Shown here: positions 1-13,567 of the stretch, in pieces
Layout: the number at the start of each line of letters is the position of its first letter
Position numbering within the stretch: position 1 is the first letter of the stretch
Source of the DNA: Acidobacteriota bacterium
GTDB lineage: Bacteria > Acidobacteriota > Terriglobia > Bryobacterales > Bryobacteraceae
Assembly (NCBI GenBank): GCA_016871115.1
Contig: VFZP01000017.1
Coordinates: 1-32,332 of the forward strand
Direction: 5' to 3'
Length of the DNA stretch: 32,332 nt
Translations under genes and position numbers: made by a program
The notes under the pieces: model-generated
The model's database searches: none
The model's input: only the letters and a program-made list of their open reading frames with translations
What the model was told of the DNA's origin: nothing

Positions 1-1661
1 ATCGAAGCCAAAGGCGAGATTGTGCTTGCCGCGGATGGCGCGTAGCGTATGCGTGGTGGTGTAGCTCTCCTCGACGCGATTGAGCGGCATCCAACCGGGC
101 ACGCCGAAGCCGGTGTAGCCGTTGATGTTGATGTTCGGGAATCCCTGCTGCAGCGGGTCTGGCCCGCCGAGGCCGGGAATGCCGAGTACCTGCGAGAAAT
201 CCTTCCCAAATCCTGCCCGCGCACGGTCTGGTCCAGGCGGTTGTAGCCGATCACTCCGTCCAGCAACAGCGTGGGCGAAATCGTGTAGTTGTGTCCGGCC
301 GACGTGTTCTGAATTCGCGTGTCGCCAAAGCCGGGATCGGCCCCGGGCGAGGGCCCCACACCGTCGCCGAAAATTCCCCGCCCGCCGACGAGCGCGTTCA
401 TAATGCCGTAGCGGCCCCAGATCATGTGCTTGGAGTTGCGTTGGAAATTGATCTTCGCGTCGTTGTAGGCGCGGTTGAATTGCGGCGTGGCGCCGATGGC
501 GAAGTTGTTCAGCGGGCCGGCGATGTTCGGTTCCGGGTAGTAGCTTTGAATCCGCTGCGCAATCGGGCTGATGCGGTTGGCGGGAATCCGGCTGTTGGGG
601 AACAGCGGGCGGCCGGCGCCGGTCTGCGTATTGCCAGTGAGCGGATCGAAGATGTCCCGTCCGGTGGCTGAAAAGTCGCCGGACCGGAGGTCGAACGTGG
701 GGACGGAGTAGCGCCCGAAGCCGCCCGTGCGCTGCTTCGTGTTGTCGTAGCTGTAGAAGAAAAACAGACGGTTCTTCACCACCGGTCCGCCGATCGTGCC
801 GCCGAAATTGTTGTAGATGCTGACGGGCTTCACCGTGGTTGGGGCGAAGAAGAAGTTGCGCGCGCGAAGGCGCTGGTTGTCGTGGAACCAGAAGGCGCTG
901 CCGTGCAGCGTGTTGGTGCCGGACTTGGTCACCAGCGTAATCGCCGCGCCGCCCGCCATGCCTTACTCGGCGTCGCCGGCCGTCGTGGTGATGTTCACGG
1001 CCTCCACCATCTCGGCGGGCATCACGTAGCCGGTGTGATGCGGCAGCCGCACGTTGACACTCGCCGCGCCGTCGATGCGCGTGACGTTGGTGCTGGCATT
1101 GGTGCCGTTCACGTTGGTGCGCAGCGAGCGCGCTGGCGTGTCGGTCACCGCGTTCTGGAACAAAGCGGGCGTTGCGCCCGGCACGAGGTTGATCAGGCTT
1201 TGATAGTTCCGGTAGCCCGGCAACGGCAGGTTCTTCACCAGATCGGACCGCAGTTCGGTATGGGTGTACGCCTTGTCGGTTTGCAATTGCGCCGCTTCAG
1301 CCGACACGGTGATCTGCTCGATCAGCGCGCCCACCTCCATCACAAATTGAAGGCGGCTCAAGGTGTTGACCGTAACCGCGAGCCACGTGCGCGATTGCGT
1401 CTTGTCGCCCTGCGCCGAAGCGCTGGCATCGTAGGACCCGGCCGGCACATTCAGGATCGTGAACGCGCCGCGGTCATCTGTCGTGGCATCAAGCGATAGC
1501 CCCGTGCCGGTATTACGCAAAGTGAGCTTGGCGTTGGGCACGGCGCCGCCCTAAGAGTCGTCCACCAGTCCGACGACGGAACCATAGAGGGTCTGCGCGC
1601 GCAATGACGCTTCCAGGATCGTCAACAGCGCAAGCGCACACAGCAGAGGCAGTCTGAACAT
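1..1661 (-). pseudogene. Oar-like TonB-dependent receptor, N-terminal part, interrupted; 3' end outside window
   Basis: Outer-membrane receptor of the Oar/carboxypeptidase-regulatory-domain type common in Acidobacteriota. The ATG at 1661 opens a signal peptide (MFRLPLLCALALLTILEA). A carboxypeptidase-like beta-sandwich follows (NAKLTLRNTGTG ... FTILNVPAGSYD), then plug-like sequence (INLVPGATPALFQN) and the start of the barrel (LVTKSGTNTLHGSAFWFHDN, RLFFFYSYDN). Homology continues without a gap across two in-frame stops: TAG at 1551-1553, between DDS and GGAVPNAK, and TAA at 963-965, between GDAE and GMAGGAA. Near 205-207 the frame moves by one base. Reading GGGG instead of GGG there restores DLGKDFSQVLG, and the frame then stays open to base 1. 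The gene is either a decayed receptor or an intact one with three sequence errors. Family assignment is secure; functional status is not. Confidence 0.8.
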
Positions 1662-1731
1662 GCGAGGCTCTTTCCGTTCATTATGAAGGCTATAAGAGTT
1701 CTCGCCCGAGTTCAAGCGGGGACCTGGCGGA

Positions 1732-4110
<2,379 letters not shown>

Positions 4111-4140
4111 ATTGACGTGGTCCCGGGGCGAACGGATTCA

Positions 4141-6699
<2,559 letters not shown>

Positions 6700-6751
6700 G
6701 ATTGCGGCTCTTCTGACCTACGAGCAGAGTAGCACACTTCATTTCCGTTGT

Positions 6752-6800
6752 CATGAAATATTAGTATAAGGACATCATATTTCATGCAGTATCCTGCATG
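6752..6800. promoter_or_regulatory. Nested palindromes upstream of clpB-lon (putative operator/promoter)
   Basis: An AT-rich island in GC-rich DNA, 53 bases before the clpB start. It holds a perfect 10-base inverted repeat, CATGAAATAT (6752-6761) and ATATTTCATG (6777-6786), with a 15-base spacer. A second perfect 7-base palindrome, CATGCAG-TATC-CTGCATG (6783-6800), overlaps its distal arm. On the minus strand the first spacer contains TATACT, a plausible -10 element for clpB. No convincing -35, CIRCE or HAIR box was recognised. A role as a heat-shock operator is inferred from position and symmetry only. Confidence 0.55.
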
Positions 6801-7039
6801 TCACTGAAAACAATACCTGATCAGCCACGTCCCGAGCGCGCCGCCGTGGCCATCACGGTCTCCGGGCGCAGGTGCTGAGCGCCACCTCAACCATCGTTGC
6901 TCGCCGTGGACCCGGGTCGGGAATCATGGGATTCAACAAGGGTGAAAACTCCTCCCGACATCACTCCACCTCGTTAACCGTCAACTCTCAGCAGCAGACT
7001 GTCAGCAGCGGACCCTGCGAGTGTGTCACACTCCGGCTT
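6801..7039. other. Intergenic stretch between clpB control region and the M28 chimera
   Basis: No conserved gene was recognised here. The reading frame of the downstream peptidase stays open upstream to 6872, but those residues are low-quality and precede an obvious signal peptide that starts at 7040. The stretch presumably carries the promoter for the plus-strand genes; no clear -35/-10 pair was found. Confidence 0.4.
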
Positions 7040-8542
7040 ATGCGTTTTGCAGCGTGTTTCTACCTACTGTCCGCTTCCCTCCTGGCGCAGCAGTCTGCCT
7101 CCGTTGCCCGCCGCGCGCCGGGTAACGATACGATCCACAAGCAGCAACTCAAGGCCGACCTGTACTTGCTCGCCGGCGATGCGATGCGCGGGCGGTTGAC
7201 CGGGTCGGCCGAATACGAACTCGCCGCCGAGTACATCGCCTCGCGGTTTGAGCGCATGGGGTTGCTGCCCGGCGTGGGCGACTCGTTCTCGCACCGCTAC
7301 GACCTCGTGCTGGCGCGATTGGGCGAGTCGAATGCCCTGCGCGTGACCCAGGGCGCCAACGCGCGCCATGGGCCCGTGCTCGAAGACTTCTATCCCTTGA
7401 CCTTCAGCGCCAGCGGCCGCGCGCAAGGCGCGGCGGTGTTTGCGGGCTACGGCGTCCATGCGCCGAACCTCAGCTGGAGCGACTACGAAGGCAAAGCCGT
7501 CGCGGGCAAGATCGTGATCGTGCTCGATGGCGACCCGCAGACGTGGGACCCCAAGAGTGCCTTTGACGGCGTAGTGACGAGCGAGTATGCCAACTCGCTC
7601 CGCAAAACGCTGGCGGCGCAGGAACGCGGCGCGGCAGCGGTGTTGTTTGTGGATGGCGCCGCGGCGGCGCGCCCCGCCGCTGTGACGGATGGGTTCCGCG
7701 GGTCGGCGCGCACATACTGGCCCGCCAAGCCGCCGCATCTTGAGAAATACACGCTCGCCGTGCAGGCCAATCGCATCCGTATTCCCGCGATGTAAATCTC
7801 GCCGGCGCTGGCCGCGCAGCTTCTGGGCAAGCCGCTACCCGTGGACGCGGCCGAGTGCGACGGGGGCGGCGGGGCGTGCACGGAGGCAATCGCGCAAGTG
7901 GATCTGACTGCGAACGTGCGGCGCTCCACCGTGGAAGATCGCAAGATCGTCGCGCGCATCGAAGGGAGCGACCCGGAACTGAAGGACGAAGCCGTGATCG
8001 TCTCAGCGCACTACGACCACAACGGCGCCGAGGGCTCGCAGATCCATGAGGTCTTCCGCGATCTCGGTATCGCCTTCGCGGCCGTGCTGGTGTTGATCTA
8101 CGTGCTCGTCGTCGGTTGGTTCCAGTCGCTGATCACGCCGCTGGTGATCATGGCCGCCATTCCGTTTTCGCTCGTCGGCATTCTGTCGGCGCACGGTCTG
8201 CTGAACGCCTTCTTCACCGCTACCACCATGATCGGCTTCATCGCGGGCGCCGGGATCGTAGTGCGCAATTCGATCATCCTCGTGGACTTCATCGAACTGC
8301 GCGTCAGCCAGGGCATGGACCTGCGCCAGGCCGTGATCGACGCGGGCGCCGTGCGTTTCCGCCCCATGCTCCTCACCGCCGCCGCCGTCGTCGCCGGTTC
8401 GGTGGTGATCCTGTTCGATCCGATTTTTCGGGGCCTGGCAATTGCGTTGATGGCCGGCGAGATTGCTTCGCTGCTGTTGTCACGCATGACCGTACCCGTC
8501 ATCTCCTATATGCTCAATTCTCGTGGAGGCAATGCATCATGA
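7040..8542 (+). pseudogene. Chimeric ORF: M28 peptidase N-terminus joined in frame to RND efflux pump C-terminus, with one in-frame stop
   Basis: The ATG at 7040 starts a signal peptide (MRFAACFYLLSASLLAQ). A typical secreted M28 zinc-aminopeptidase N-terminus follows (LKADLYLLAGDAMRGRLTGS, PA-domain-like FAGYGVHAPNLSWSDYEGKAV). The first Zn-ligand motif [11 protein letters not shown] appears at about 8004-8034. Directly after it, where M28 enzymes have the GADD ligand motif, the protein becomes the last 165 or so residues of an AcrB-type RND permease ([56 protein letters not shown]). The join lies near 8041-8050 and keeps frame. A TAA at 7793-7795 interrupts the peptidase half (RIPAM[15 protein letters not shown]). 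Neither half can work alone: the peptidase lacks most ligands and the pump lacks more than 80% of its length. A deletion or an assembly misjoin would both explain it. Confidence 0.8.
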
Positions 8543-8727
8543 ACGTCGGAAGAACACTGCGGCTGATTGCCGGATTCTTTGTCATGCTGAGCGTCGCGCT
8601 CGGCTATTGGGTGGACCCGCGATTTTACGCCTTCACGGCCTTCGTGGGCTTGAACCTGTTCCAGTCTGCCTTCTCCAACTGGTGCCCGATGATGGCGATT
8701 CTGCGCAAGCTGGGTGTCGAAGGGTAA
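8539..8727 (+). CDS. DUF2892 (YgaP-type) small inner-membrane protein
   Basis: A 62-residue protein with two hydrophobic segments (about 8-23 and 30-45) around a short WVDPRFYAF loop, and an NWCPMM motif near the C-terminus. This matches the DUF2892/YgaP transmembrane family, often found beside sulfur-handling or RND efflux genes. The function of the solo domain is unknown. Its ATG overlaps the stop of the upstream RND fragment as ATGA, so the original context was probably translationally coupled to an efflux operon. A bidirectional terminator follows 14 bases after the stop. Intact. Confidence 0.8.
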   Translation: MNVGRTLRLIAGFFVMLSVALGYWVDPRFYAFTAFVGLNLFQSAFSNWCPMMAILRKLGVEG

Positions 8728-8741
8728 GGCACTCCAAAACA

Positions 8742-8771
8742 AAAGGCGGACCCGGTGAAGAGTCCGCCTTT
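8742..8771. terminator. Bidirectional rho-independent terminator
   Basis: Perfect 10-base inverted repeat AAAGGCGGAC (8742-8751) and GTCCGCCTTT (8762-8771) with a 10-base loop. It lies between the convergent DUF2892 gene and the TPR-like gene. The stem ends in T on both strands, and more T-rich sequence follows in each direction, so it can end transcription of both genes. Confidence 0.88.
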
Positions 8772-8794
8772 CGTTCTCCAGACAGAAGCGGTTC

Positions 8795-10069
8795 TTACTT
8801 CTTCTTGCCGGCTGCCTTCTTCGGCAGCACGCGCGGCGCGGGACCGGCGGCCTTCGGCAGACCCGTGACCTTGGCGTTTTCGATGTCGGCCGTGATCATG
8901 AACGGGTCCTTGGCGAATTCCTTCGGCACAGCGCCTTCGAATTCGATCTCCAGACCCGGGTCGACTTTGCCCACGGGCTGTTCGAGGATCAGCTTGACCT
9001 CCGACACTTCCGCTCCGCTGATGCCCACGATGATTTCCTTCGGACGCGCAGGCGGCGTGGCCGAAACCACTTTGCCCTTGAACTTCGGCAGCGCGGAGCC
9101 CTTAATCTGTTCCCAGTACTGATCCCCACCGGCAGCGTTCAAGCCTTCCTTCAGTTGAAGCCACAAGTACAGTTGCGGATCTTCCGCCTTGATCTTGTCC
9201 ATCTTCTTCTGCAGGATCTGGTCCTGGCTGAGGATGGTCCAGTCTTCAGCCGGGAACGGGTTCTTCAGGGCGGCGTCGATCACTTCCTGCATGCCGTCCT
9301 TGGAGCCGTGATAGTTCACGTAGGTCTTCTCAAAGAACGCCTGCAGTTGCTTTTTCGAGGCATCCGGCAGAGCGTCATCACCCGAGTAGTGAGCCGCGCG
9401 AGCAAAATGCCACATCGCCGGAATCTGCTTTTCCTTCTTCTTCTGCAACAGCATCGCGTTCGCCAAGGCGTAAGAAATGTTGCCGCTGTTCGGCTCCCAC
9501 TTTAGATACTCGGTGTGAAGTACTTCGGCCTTCGTATAGTCCTTCTTGGTCATCGCGATTTGACCGAACGTCTTGCGCGCCGCCACTTCCTGGGTCTTCC
9601 GTTCCTTGAGCGAGTTGGCGTCCGTCTTGTCTTTATAGAGTTCGGGCAGCAATTCCAGGAACTGCTTCGTATAGCCTTCACCCTCATCAAACTTCGAAGG
9701 GTCGTTCAAGCTGGTAGTGAGCGACATCAGGAAGTACAGTGCTGGAGCGCTCTTGGGGTTGATCGCCAGCAAGTTCTTGCAGGCAGTCCACATCCCCTGC
9801 CCGTTGCCTGTCTGCTGATAGGTCTGTACGTAAACCATGGCCCGGTCTTCTCTGAAGTCAGACTCGGGGTACTTCTGCTTCCACTGGTCGAGCAGTTCGA
9901 TCTTCTTGGGACCAGCAGGCTCTTTGTTGACCAACATGAGCAGGTCGTATTCGGCCTGATCCTTAACCTGCTTTTGCTTTTTGGCTTCCTGCGCGAAAGC
10001 ACCCGCCACGCCGAGTGCCAGCGTCAGGATTGACGCGATGAGCCGCCTCTGAGTTTTGCCTACCAACAC
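8795..10069 (-). CDS. Secreted TPR-like protein of unknown function
   Basis: A 424-aa protein with a cleavable signal peptide (about 1-27, ending AGAFAQ) and a lysine-rich C-terminal tail (PKKAAGKKK). The body is mostly alpha-helical with TPR-like spacing (FREDRAMVYVQTYQQTG, TFGQIAMTKKDYTKAEVLHT, NISYALANAMLLQKKK), suggesting a periplasmic scaffold or adaptor. A smaller beta-rich part comes at about 345-410 (PKEIIVGISGAEVSEVKLI). The start is a GTG at 10069, supported by a strong AAGGAGG eight bases upstream. Transcribed alone, convergent with DUF2892 and divergent from the symporter. Similar proteins are frequent in Acidobacteriota without assigned function; no catalytic motif was seen. Confidence 0.78.
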   Translation of the reverse strand: MLVGKTQRRLIASILTLALGVAGAFAQEAKKQKQVKDQAEYDLLMLVNKEPAGPKKIELLDQWKQKYPESDFREDRAMVYVQTYQQTGNGQGMWTACKNLLAINPKSAPALYFLMSLTTSLNDPSKFDEGEGYTKQFLELLPELYKDKTDANSLKERKTQEVAARKTFGQIAMTKKDYTKAEVLHTEYLKWEPNSGNISYALANAMLLQKKKEKQIPAMWHFARAAHYSGDDALPDASKKQLQAFFEKTYVNYHGSKDGMQEVIDAALKNPFPAEDWTILSQDQILQKKMDKIKAEDPQLYLWLQLKEGLNAAGGDQYWEQIKGSALPKFKGKVVSATPPARPKEIIVGISGAEVSEVKLILEQPVGKVDPGLEIEFEGAVPKEFAKDPFMITADIENAKVTGLPKAAGPAPRVLPKKAAGKKK

Positions 10070-10077
10070 TGATTCCG

Positions 10078-10084
10078 CCTCCTT
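10078..10084 (-). promoter_or_regulatory. Strong Shine-Dalgarno for the TPR-like gene
   Basis: AAGGAGG on the minus strand, eight bases before a GTG codon at 10069. It decides the non-ATG start of the TPR-like gene. Confidence 0.8.
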
Positions 10085-10344
10085 CTAGAGGTTCGAAGAA
10101 ATTTCTGCTATGCGCGTCCCCGATTATAACCCGGCGGAGCCGCGTGGGTCCCTACCGCCAATCGATGATTCGCACAAGCTTCGTCGGAGTATAGCGAAAT
10201 CGATTTGTAGGCCGCAAGGCACCCAATCGCCCAAGCCCAACAAAAGTGGCCGCGCACACGTCCCGCTGTCCCGTTAGACTGACGCTGCCCGCAAAAGATT
10301 CCCGCCCGAATACGTTCACCCTTGTCAATTCTCATGCTACGATC

Positions 10345-11808
10345 ATGCAATTCATGCGCTACCTCGATTTGGGCGTGATTGTCGCCTACTTGATTGGTAT
10401 CACGATTTTCGGCGCGCGCTTCGAGGAAAACCAGAAATCGCTGCGCGACTACTTTCTGGGCGGTAGGAACGCTCCGTGGTGGGCCATCGCCTTTTCCATC
10501 GTGTCGGCCGAAACGTCGACGCTCACGGTCATCGGCACGCCCGCCATCTCGTTCAACGGCAACTTCGGATTCCTGCAAGTGGTATTCGGCTACCTGCTAG
10601 CGCGTATCGTAATCATCACGCTGCTCCTGCCGCACTACTTCCGCGGCGAGATGTTCACGGCCTACGAATTGATGGAGCGGCGCTTCGGCCCGCGGCTGCG
10701 GCGCTTCACCGCCGGCTCATTCCTGGCGTTGCGCGCTATGGCCGAGGGCGTCCGCGTGTTTGCCATCTCCATCGTCATCTCCATCGTGCTGGGCACGGGC
10801 GAAGTATGGTCGATCCTGCTAATCGTTATCCTCACGCTGTTCTACACGTTCGAAGGCGGTCTCACGGCGGTGATCTGGACGGACGTGGTGCAAATGATCC
10901 TCTACGTCGCCGGCGCCATCCTGAGCCTCGTCGTGATCTTCGGCAAGATCCCCGGCGGATGGGAACACGTGATGGCCGTGGCGGGCGCCAAGTTCACCGT
11001 GTTCGACTTCCGCACCGACTTCTTCGCGCCCGACTTTTTCACCCGCACGTTCAGTTTCTGGGCTGGCGTCATCGGCGGCTGCTTCCTCACTACCGCCAGC
11101 CACGGCACCGAACAGTTGATGGTGCAGCGCCTGCTGGCCGCGCGCAACGAAGCCGAAAGCCGCCGGGCGCTGCTGGTGAGCTGGGGCGTCATCATGTTCC
11201 AGTTCACGCTGTTTCTGCTGATCGGCGTGCTGCTGTACGTGTACTACCAGGATGGCAACCTCGCGCCGCCGAATCCGCCCGATCGCATATACCCCGCTTT
11301 CATCTGGAACAACCTGCCGGTGGGCGTTGCCGGGCTGATCATCGCGGCGATTCTGGCGGCCGCGATGTCGAACCTCAGCGCAGCGCTGAATTCGCTGGCT
11401 TCGACGACGGTGATGGACTTCTGGCGTCCGCTCTCGCGCCGCTCACGAACCGACCCCGAATGGCTCGCACTGGCCAAACGTTCCACCGTCGCCTGGGGCG
11501 CGATTCTATTCGGTATCGCGCTCGTGGCCCAGGGCGTGCAGTCCGTGCTGCAGGCCGGGCTGTCGATTGCCAGCGTGGTGTACGGCGCGCTGCTTGGCGT
11601 ATTCCTGCTGGGCGTTTCCACCCGCCATGTGGGCCAGCGCGCGGCTATGGCGGGAATGCTTGCGAGCCTCATCACCATGATTTACGTAAAGAGTTGGACT
11701 TCGATTGCCTGGACGTGGTACGTCGTCATCGGCTCGGCCGTCACCGTAGGGGTGGCGCTGGCCGTATCGCTATTCATCAAAGAGGAGCCGGTACAAGAAC
11801 ATGCCTGA
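10345..11808 (+). CDS. Sodium:solute symporter (SSS family)
   Basis: Inner-membrane Na+-coupled transporter of about 487 aa. It has roughly 13 hydrophobic segments and typical SSS signatures: a short periplasmic N-terminus, DYFLGGRNAPWWAIAFSIV, ETSTLTVIGTPA in helix 2, AYELMERRFGPRLRR, and IIAAILAAAMSNLSAALNS near helix 8, where the second sodium site usually lies. The substrate cannot be read from sequence; sialic acid, sugars, carboxylates or amino acids are all possible. The frame is open 99 bases further upstream, but those residues are basic and unrelated to SSS N-termini. ATG 10345 is therefore preferred, with ATG 10354 also possible. No good Shine-Dalgarno precedes either. Its end overlaps the next permease by eight bases, implying a two-transporter operon. 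Confidence 0.92.
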   Translation: MQFMRYLDLGVIVAYLIGITIFGARFEENQKSLRDYFLGGRNAPWWAIAFSIVSAETSTLTVIGTPAISFNGNFGFLQVVFGYLLARIVIITLLLPHYFRGEMFTAYELMERRFGPRLRRFTAGSFLALRAMAEGVRVFAISIVISIVLGTGEVWSILLIVILTLFYTFEGGLTAVIWTDVVQMILYVAGAILSLVVIFGKIPGGWEHVMAVAGAKFTVFDFRTDFFAPDFFTRTFSFWAGVIGGCFLTTASHGTEQLMVQRLLAARNEAESRRALLVSWGVIMFQFTLFLLIGVLLYVYYQDGNLAPPNPPDRIYPAFIWNNLPVGVAGLIIAAILAAAMSNLSAALNSLASTTVMDFWRPLSRRSRTDPEWLALAKRSTVAWGAILFGIALVAQGVQSVLQAGLSIASVVYGALLGVFLLGVSTRHVGQRAAMAGMLASLITMIYVKSWTSIAWTWYVVIGSAVTVGVALAVSLFIKEEPVQEHA

Positions 11809-13159
11809 AACCCCGCAACTGCGGCGCGATCTCGGACTCTGGGGCGCGGCGGCCATCGTCGTCGGCACCGTGATCGGCAGCGGCATCTTCATCGTGCCCG
11901 CCACGATGGTGCAGAAAGTGGGCGACCTGCACACGGTTTTTCTCGTGTGGATCGCCGCAGGACTGCTCACGCTGGCCGGCGCGCTCACGTATGCCGAACT
12001 GGCAGCGATGCTGCCCGAAGCGGGCGGCGAATACGTTTATCTGCGCGAAGCGTACGGGCCGTTCTTCGGCTTCCTTTATGGATGGACGCAAACGTGGGTG
12101 GCCAAGAGCGGCTCGATTGCGACGCTGGCAACGGGGTTTTATCTCTATCTAGCGAACTTCTTTCCAGCGCTCGAGACCGTATTGTGGGGCGCCGGCGAGG
12201 GGGCCTGGCGCATAGAGTTGCGCACCGGGCAGTTGTTTGCCATGGGTGTGATCATGGGGCTCGGCATTCTGAACTACTTCGGCGTCAAGGTGGGCGGCAA
12301 TGTCCAGATCTTCGTCACGCTGATCAAGGTAGCGTGCATCCTGGCGATCATCGGCTTGGGGTTGTGGGCTCCGATGGGCATGACTTCGAACTTGTCCACC
12401 TCCGTACCTTCGGCGGCGGGCTTTGTTGGCTTCTTCGCGGCGATGGTGTCGGCGCTATGGGCCTACGACGGCTGGAACAACGTAACGATGGTGGCCAGCG
12501 AGATCAAGAATCCCCAGAGGAACCTGCCGCTGGCGCTGACGGCTGGAACGTTGGCCGTGGTGGTGCTGTATTTGTTGACCAATGTGGCCTACTTTTATGT
12601 GCTGCCGGCGTCGGCCGTGGCGTCGAGCGACCGGGTGGCGGCCACGATGATGCGGCAGGTGCTGGGTGAGGGCGGCGCGGCGGCGGTGTCGGTGGCGGCG
12701 ATGATTTCGATCTTCGCGGCGATCAACGGGTCGATTCTGAGCGGATCCCGAGTGCCCTATGCCATGGCCGTAGACCGGCTATTCCCCCGGCCAATTGCCG
12801 AGGTACACCCGGGCTACCATACCCCCGCGAAGGCAATCCTGCTGCTGTCCGGCTGGTCCTGCGTACTGCTACTCAGCGGAAAATATAACGAATTGGCCGA
12901 CATGGTGATCTTTGCGGCCTGGATTCTCTATGCTCTGGCGGCGGCCTCCGTAATTGTTCTGCGGCGCAAACGCCCCGAGCTCGCCCGCCCGTACCGTACC
13001 ATCGGCTATCCTGTTGTACCCGTGCTATTTGTGCTCGTGGCCTGCTGCCTGTTGGGGAACACCTTCGTTGCCTCACCCCGCCAATCGCTCCAGGGATTGG
13101 TACTGATTTCTCTCGGTTTGCCATTCTATTTCCACTGGAAACGCTCCCGCGCCAGCTAA
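11801..13159 (+). CDS. APC-family amino acid permease
   Basis: Inner-membrane permease of 452 aa with 12 predicted helices. The APC fingerprint is clear at the N-terminus: GTVIGSGIFIVPATM in helix 1, then LTYAELAAMLPEAGGEYVYL in helix 3, YDGWNNVTMVASEIKNP in helix 6, and AINGSILSGSRVPYAMAVD in helix 8. It most resembles the L-amino-acid/serine-threonine exchanger branch (YgjI/SteT-like); exact substrate unknown. The ATG overlaps the stop of the symporter gene by eight bases, so translation is probably coupled. It ends 147 bases before the small AT-hook-like gene, with no obvious terminator between. Confidence 0.92.
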   Translation: MPETPQLRRDLGLWGAAAIVVGTVIGSGIFIVPATMVQKVGDLHTVFLVWIAAGLLTLAGALTYAELAAMLPEAGGEYVYLREAYGPFFGFLYGWTQTWVAKSGSIATLATGFYLYLANFFPALETVLWGAGEGAWRIELRTGQLFAMGVIMGLGILNYFGVKVGGNVQIFVTLIKVACILAIIGLGLWAPMGMTSNLSTSVPSAAGFVGFFAAMVSALWAYDGWNNVTMVASEIKNPQRNLPLALTAGTLAVVVLYLLTNVAYFYVLPASAVASSDRVAATMMRQVLGEGGAAAVSVAAMISIFAAINGSILSGSRVPYAMAVDRLFPRPIAEVHPGYHTPAKAILLLSGWSCVLLLSGKYNELADMVIFAAWILYALAAASVIVLRRKRPELARPYRTIGYPVVPVLFVLVACCLLGNTFVASPRQSLQGLVLISLGLPFYFHWKRSRAS

Positions 13160-13306
13160 GATTCAAGCTTCTGTTCTGAAATCCGAACAAAACTCTTGCC
13201 TACCGTATTTCCTTGCGCTATAAGTTGTGGGGCGGAAATGCGGGGCAGCGTCATGGCTGTTCCGATTGTGGAACGAAAGCAAAGATAACGGCTGTTGGAG
13301 CAAGCC

Positions 13307-13540
13307 ATGGACATATCGAAATTGTTGGCGGAACTAAGAGACGAAAGAGTGCAGATCGAGGAAGCGATTCTGACCTTGGAGCGCTTGGCCCAAGGCCGGG
13401 GCAAGCGCCGGGGCCGCCCGCCGTTGTGGCTGGTGGAAGCCCGCAAATGCGATTCGGCCACTGCGGGCGAATCGGATTCTGCGACCACCCCAGCCAAGGT
13501 GGGATTGCGCGCCAAGGCGGCGGGTTCCGCCAAAGAATAG
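13307..13540 (+). CDS. Small coiled-coil protein with AT-hook-like motif
   Basis: Unknown protein of 77 aa. Residues 1-29 form an amphipathic heptad-like helix (MDISKLLAELRDERVQIEEA and following). Then comes a strongly basic GRGKRRGRPP at 30-39, which contains the AT-hook core RGRP. The tail is low-complexity, rich in Ala, Ser and Thr. ATG 13307 has GGAG six bases upstream; an in-frame TTG at 13295 would add four residues. Similar short proteins with an ILTLERL-type helix before a KRRGRPP stretch are familiar from Solibacter-like genomes. A nucleoid-binding or regulatory role is inferred from the motif only. It ends 27 bases before the SDR gene. Confidence 0.65.
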   Translation: MDISKLLAELRDERVQIEEAILTLERLAQGRGKRRGRPPLWLVEARKCDSATAGESDSATTPAKVGLRAKAAGSAKE

Positions 13541-13567
13541 CGAACTGCAAGCTAGCCGAAAGTCGCC

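Noticed and set aside
8742-8771. Hairpin considered as part of an integron or attachment site
   Set aside because: Position between convergent genes and T-ends on both strands fit a simple bidirectional terminator.
10097-10106. Palindrome AGAAATTTCT before the TPR-like gene
   Set aside because: Only ten bases and AT-simple; likely chance or part of an ordinary promoter.
10476-11873. Open frame of 465 codons in another plus frame over the symporter
   Set aside because: Arg/His-rich out-of-frame translation; the symporter frame has clear SSS motifs.
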